Source: an uncultured Eubacteriales bacterium
GTDB lineage: Bacteria > Bacillota > Clostridia > Peptostreptococcales > Anaerovoracaceae
Direction: 5' to 3'
Assembly: GCA_900540145.1 (NCBI GenBank)
Contig: UQEW01000089.1
Location: forward strand, 1 to 6,854
DNA: 6,854 nt
Part shown: positions 6,417 to 6,854 of the stretch, in pieces
Numbering within the stretch: the first letter of the stretch is position 1
Layout: the number at the start of each line of letters is the position of its first letter
The notes under the pieces: model-generated
What the model was told of the DNA's origin: nothing
The model's database searches: none
Seen by the model: only the letters and a program-made list of their open reading frames with translations
Position numbers and translations under genes: made by a program

Positions 6417-6453
6417 AAAAACCCCGGAACTACGCGGTTTCCGGGGTTTTTCC
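6417..6453 (+). terminator. Strong Rho-independent terminator after the S9 tail
   Basis: AAAAACCCCGGAA (6417-6429) pairs perfectly with TTCCGGGGTTTTT (6439-6451), a 13-bp stem with a 9-nt loop and a T-run. It starts 18 bases beyond the stop codon. Because A- and T-runs flank both sides it could act in both directions. It is probably the native terminator of the rpsI operon that came along with the S9 tail. Confidence 0.92.
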
Positions 6454-6486
6454 TTTTCAAATGGTTTGACGCAATTTGACAGAACG

Positions 6487-6549
6487 AAGCCTCTTTTAAC
6501 CCGTTTTCTATGGGTTAAATGGTGGACAACCACCCCAAAAAGAGGGCTT
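6487..6549 (+). other. Possible three-way-junction RNA or DNA fold
   Basis: An outer stem AAGCCTCTTT (from 6487) can pair with AAAGAGGGCTT (to 6549) with one bulged G. Inside are two hairpins: TTTAACCC (6495-6502) with GGGTTAAA (6512-6519), and GGTGG (6521-6525) with CCACC (6530-6534) around the tetraloop ACAA. The outer stem and first hairpin compete for a few T residues. I do not recognise an RNA family. Confidence 0.4.
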
Positions 6550-6572
6550 ATGGGTTAAAAAATAGGACAACC
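6509..6572 (+). repeat. Direct repeat TATGGGTTAAA ... GGACAACC, two copies
   Basis: TATGGGTTAAA occurs at 6509-6519 and 6549-6559, each followed after a few bases by GGACAACC (6524-6531 and 6565-6572). The unit period is about 40 bp and the spacer between the two blocks is 4 and 5 nt. The first copy also takes part in the possible branched fold. The origin is unknown; it may be a duplicated protein-binding site or remnant of a mobile element end. Confidence 0.6.
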
Positions 6573-6693
6573 GAGACGCGATTTTGGGATGCCAAGGGGA
6601 TGTTTATTTATACATCTCCAAGAGACCTTTTTCGTGAAAACGGTTTGTCTGAATTTGACCTAATTTGAACAAAAGAGAATAAATCTAATCGCC

Positions 6694-6725
6694 AAGCGCT
6701 CAGTATTTTCTACTGGGCGCTTTTT
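6694..6725 (+). terminator. Rho-independent terminator
   Basis: AAGCGCTCAGTA (6694-6705) pairs with TACTGGGCGCTT (6711-6722) through 12 bp including one G-U pair, loop TTTTC, with a T-run to 6725. Energetically strong. No gene lies between it and the terminator at 6417, so it may belong to a small RNA or to a lost gene. Confidence 0.85.
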
Positions 6726-6756
6726 GCGTTTCCGGGGAATTTCATTCCGGGATAAG

Positions 6757-6796
6757 AAAAGGCCGTCACTTTCAATTTTTGAAGTGGCGGCTTTTT
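6757..6796 (+). terminator. Rho-independent terminator, target hairpin of the intron
   Basis: AAAAG precedes GCCGTCACTT (6762-6771), which pairs with AAGTGGCGGC (6782-6791) with one G-U pair, followed by TTTTT (6792-6796). The group II intron begins at 6800, eight bases after the stem. Group IIC introns characteristically insert just 3' of such hairpins, so this terminator is very likely the integration target. Confidence 0.88.
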
Positions 6797-6799
6797 CTA

Positions 6800-6854
6800 G
6801 TGCGCCTGGCGGCGCACGTTTCTAACGGGTGAAAGTCCCGAATCCGCCCGGTAG
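6800..6854 (+). mobile_element. 5' end of a group II intron, probably class IIC (runs off the window)
   Basis: The sequence starts GTGCGCC, matching the GUGYG 5' consensus of group II introns, and forms GTGCGCC (6800-6806) with GGCGCAC (6811-6817). It is followed by the conserved domain I element GGGTGAAAGTCCCGAA (6827-6842), a GGG/CCC hairpin seen in Firmicutes introns (from memory, the Oceanobacillus iheyensis IIC intron has GGGUGAGAGUCCCGAA at the same place). Its position right behind a terminator hairpin fits class IIC. Only the first 55 nt are in the window; the rest of the ribozyme and any reverse transcriptase/maturase ORF would lie downstream. These elements are self-splicing retroelements that move by reverse splicing into DNA. 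Confidence 0.85.

Larger units (their letters stand above)
6463..6659 (+). repeat. 18-bp imperfect direct repeat, possible recombinase arm sites
   Basis: GGTTTGACGCAATTTGAC (6463-6480) and GGTTTGTCTGAATTTGAC (6642-6659) match at 15 of 18 positions, 179 bp apart. Each is itself two TTTG-C half-units 10 bp apart; a further TTTGAAC follows at 6664-6670. Short repeated sites near an rpsI 3' end could be arm-type sites of a tyrosine recombinase, but no integrase gene is in the window, so this is only a suggestion. Confidence 0.45.
6399..6799. other. Gene-free 401-bp stretch with structured repeats
   Basis: No credible coding sequence is visible on either strand. The stretch holds three terminator-like hairpins (6417-6453, 6694-6725, 6757-6796), a possible branched fold (6487-6549), two copies of a TATGGGTTAAA...GGACAACC pattern, and an 18-bp near-repeat at 6463-6480 and 6642-6659. 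An 8-bp inverted pair CCGTTTTC (6501-6508)/GAAAACGG (6636-6643) is also present. The interval 6573-6640 shows nothing else I can interpret. Confidence 0.7.

Noticed and set aside
6732..6750. CCGGGGAAT/ATTCCGGG hairpin
   Set aside because: Pairing needs a bulge and is short; it lacks a T-run, so it is not called as a terminator.

Overview
The window looks like chromosomal DNA of a low-to-mid GC Bacillota, most probably a Clostridia-type anaerobe. This rests on strong GGAGG ribosome binding sites, TATAAT -10 boxes, AGA/AGG-rich arginine codons in the long gene, a PepSY/two-component cassette, and an RND permease type seen in monoderm bacteria. Genus-level placement is not possible from the sequence alone.

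Layout. Positions 1-132 hold a short tandem repeat and a terminator. Positions 133-3403 carry four minus-strand genes, in transcription order: thioredoxin (3101-3403), an OmpR-family response regulator (2381-3052), its sensor histidine kinase (961-2361) and a membrane-anchored double-PepSY protein (133-822). The first three are closely spaced. The PepSY gene has its own leader, in which a 10-bp direct repeat with an 11-bp period sits just upstream of a -10 box. That is the usual arrangement of an OmpR/PhoB-family activator site, so the PepSY gene may be a direct target of the neighbouring regulator.

Positions 3404-3665 are a divergent control region with a 15-bp TATAAT-containing sequence present twice, an inverted partial copy between them, and a GC-rich hairpin. 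On the plus strand follows a large HAE1-type RND efflux permease (3666-6398). A roughly 185-residue antiparallel coiled-coil hairpin is inserted where the docking subdomain of AcrB would begin. The gene is broken: after about 896 residues the reading frame passes in frame into the last 14 codons of ribosomal protein S9 (rpsI), whose stop codon ends the ORF. All of the second transmembrane repeat is missing.

Positions 6399-6799 contain no gene but are rich in structure: an rpsI-type terminator, a possible three-way-junction fold, several short direct repeats and two further strong terminators. At 6800, eight bases after the stem of the last terminator, a sequence with the hallmarks of a bacterial group II intron 5' end begins (GUGCGCC start, GGGUGAAAGUCCCGAA element) and runs off the window. 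Insertion just behind a terminator hairpin is the known target habit of group IIC introns.

The two items most worth following up are the RND/rpsI junction (real rearrangement, mobile-element attachment site, or assembly chimera) and the intron at the terminator. Everything else is a fairly ordinary envelope-sensing and efflux neighbourhood, with interesting putative operators.
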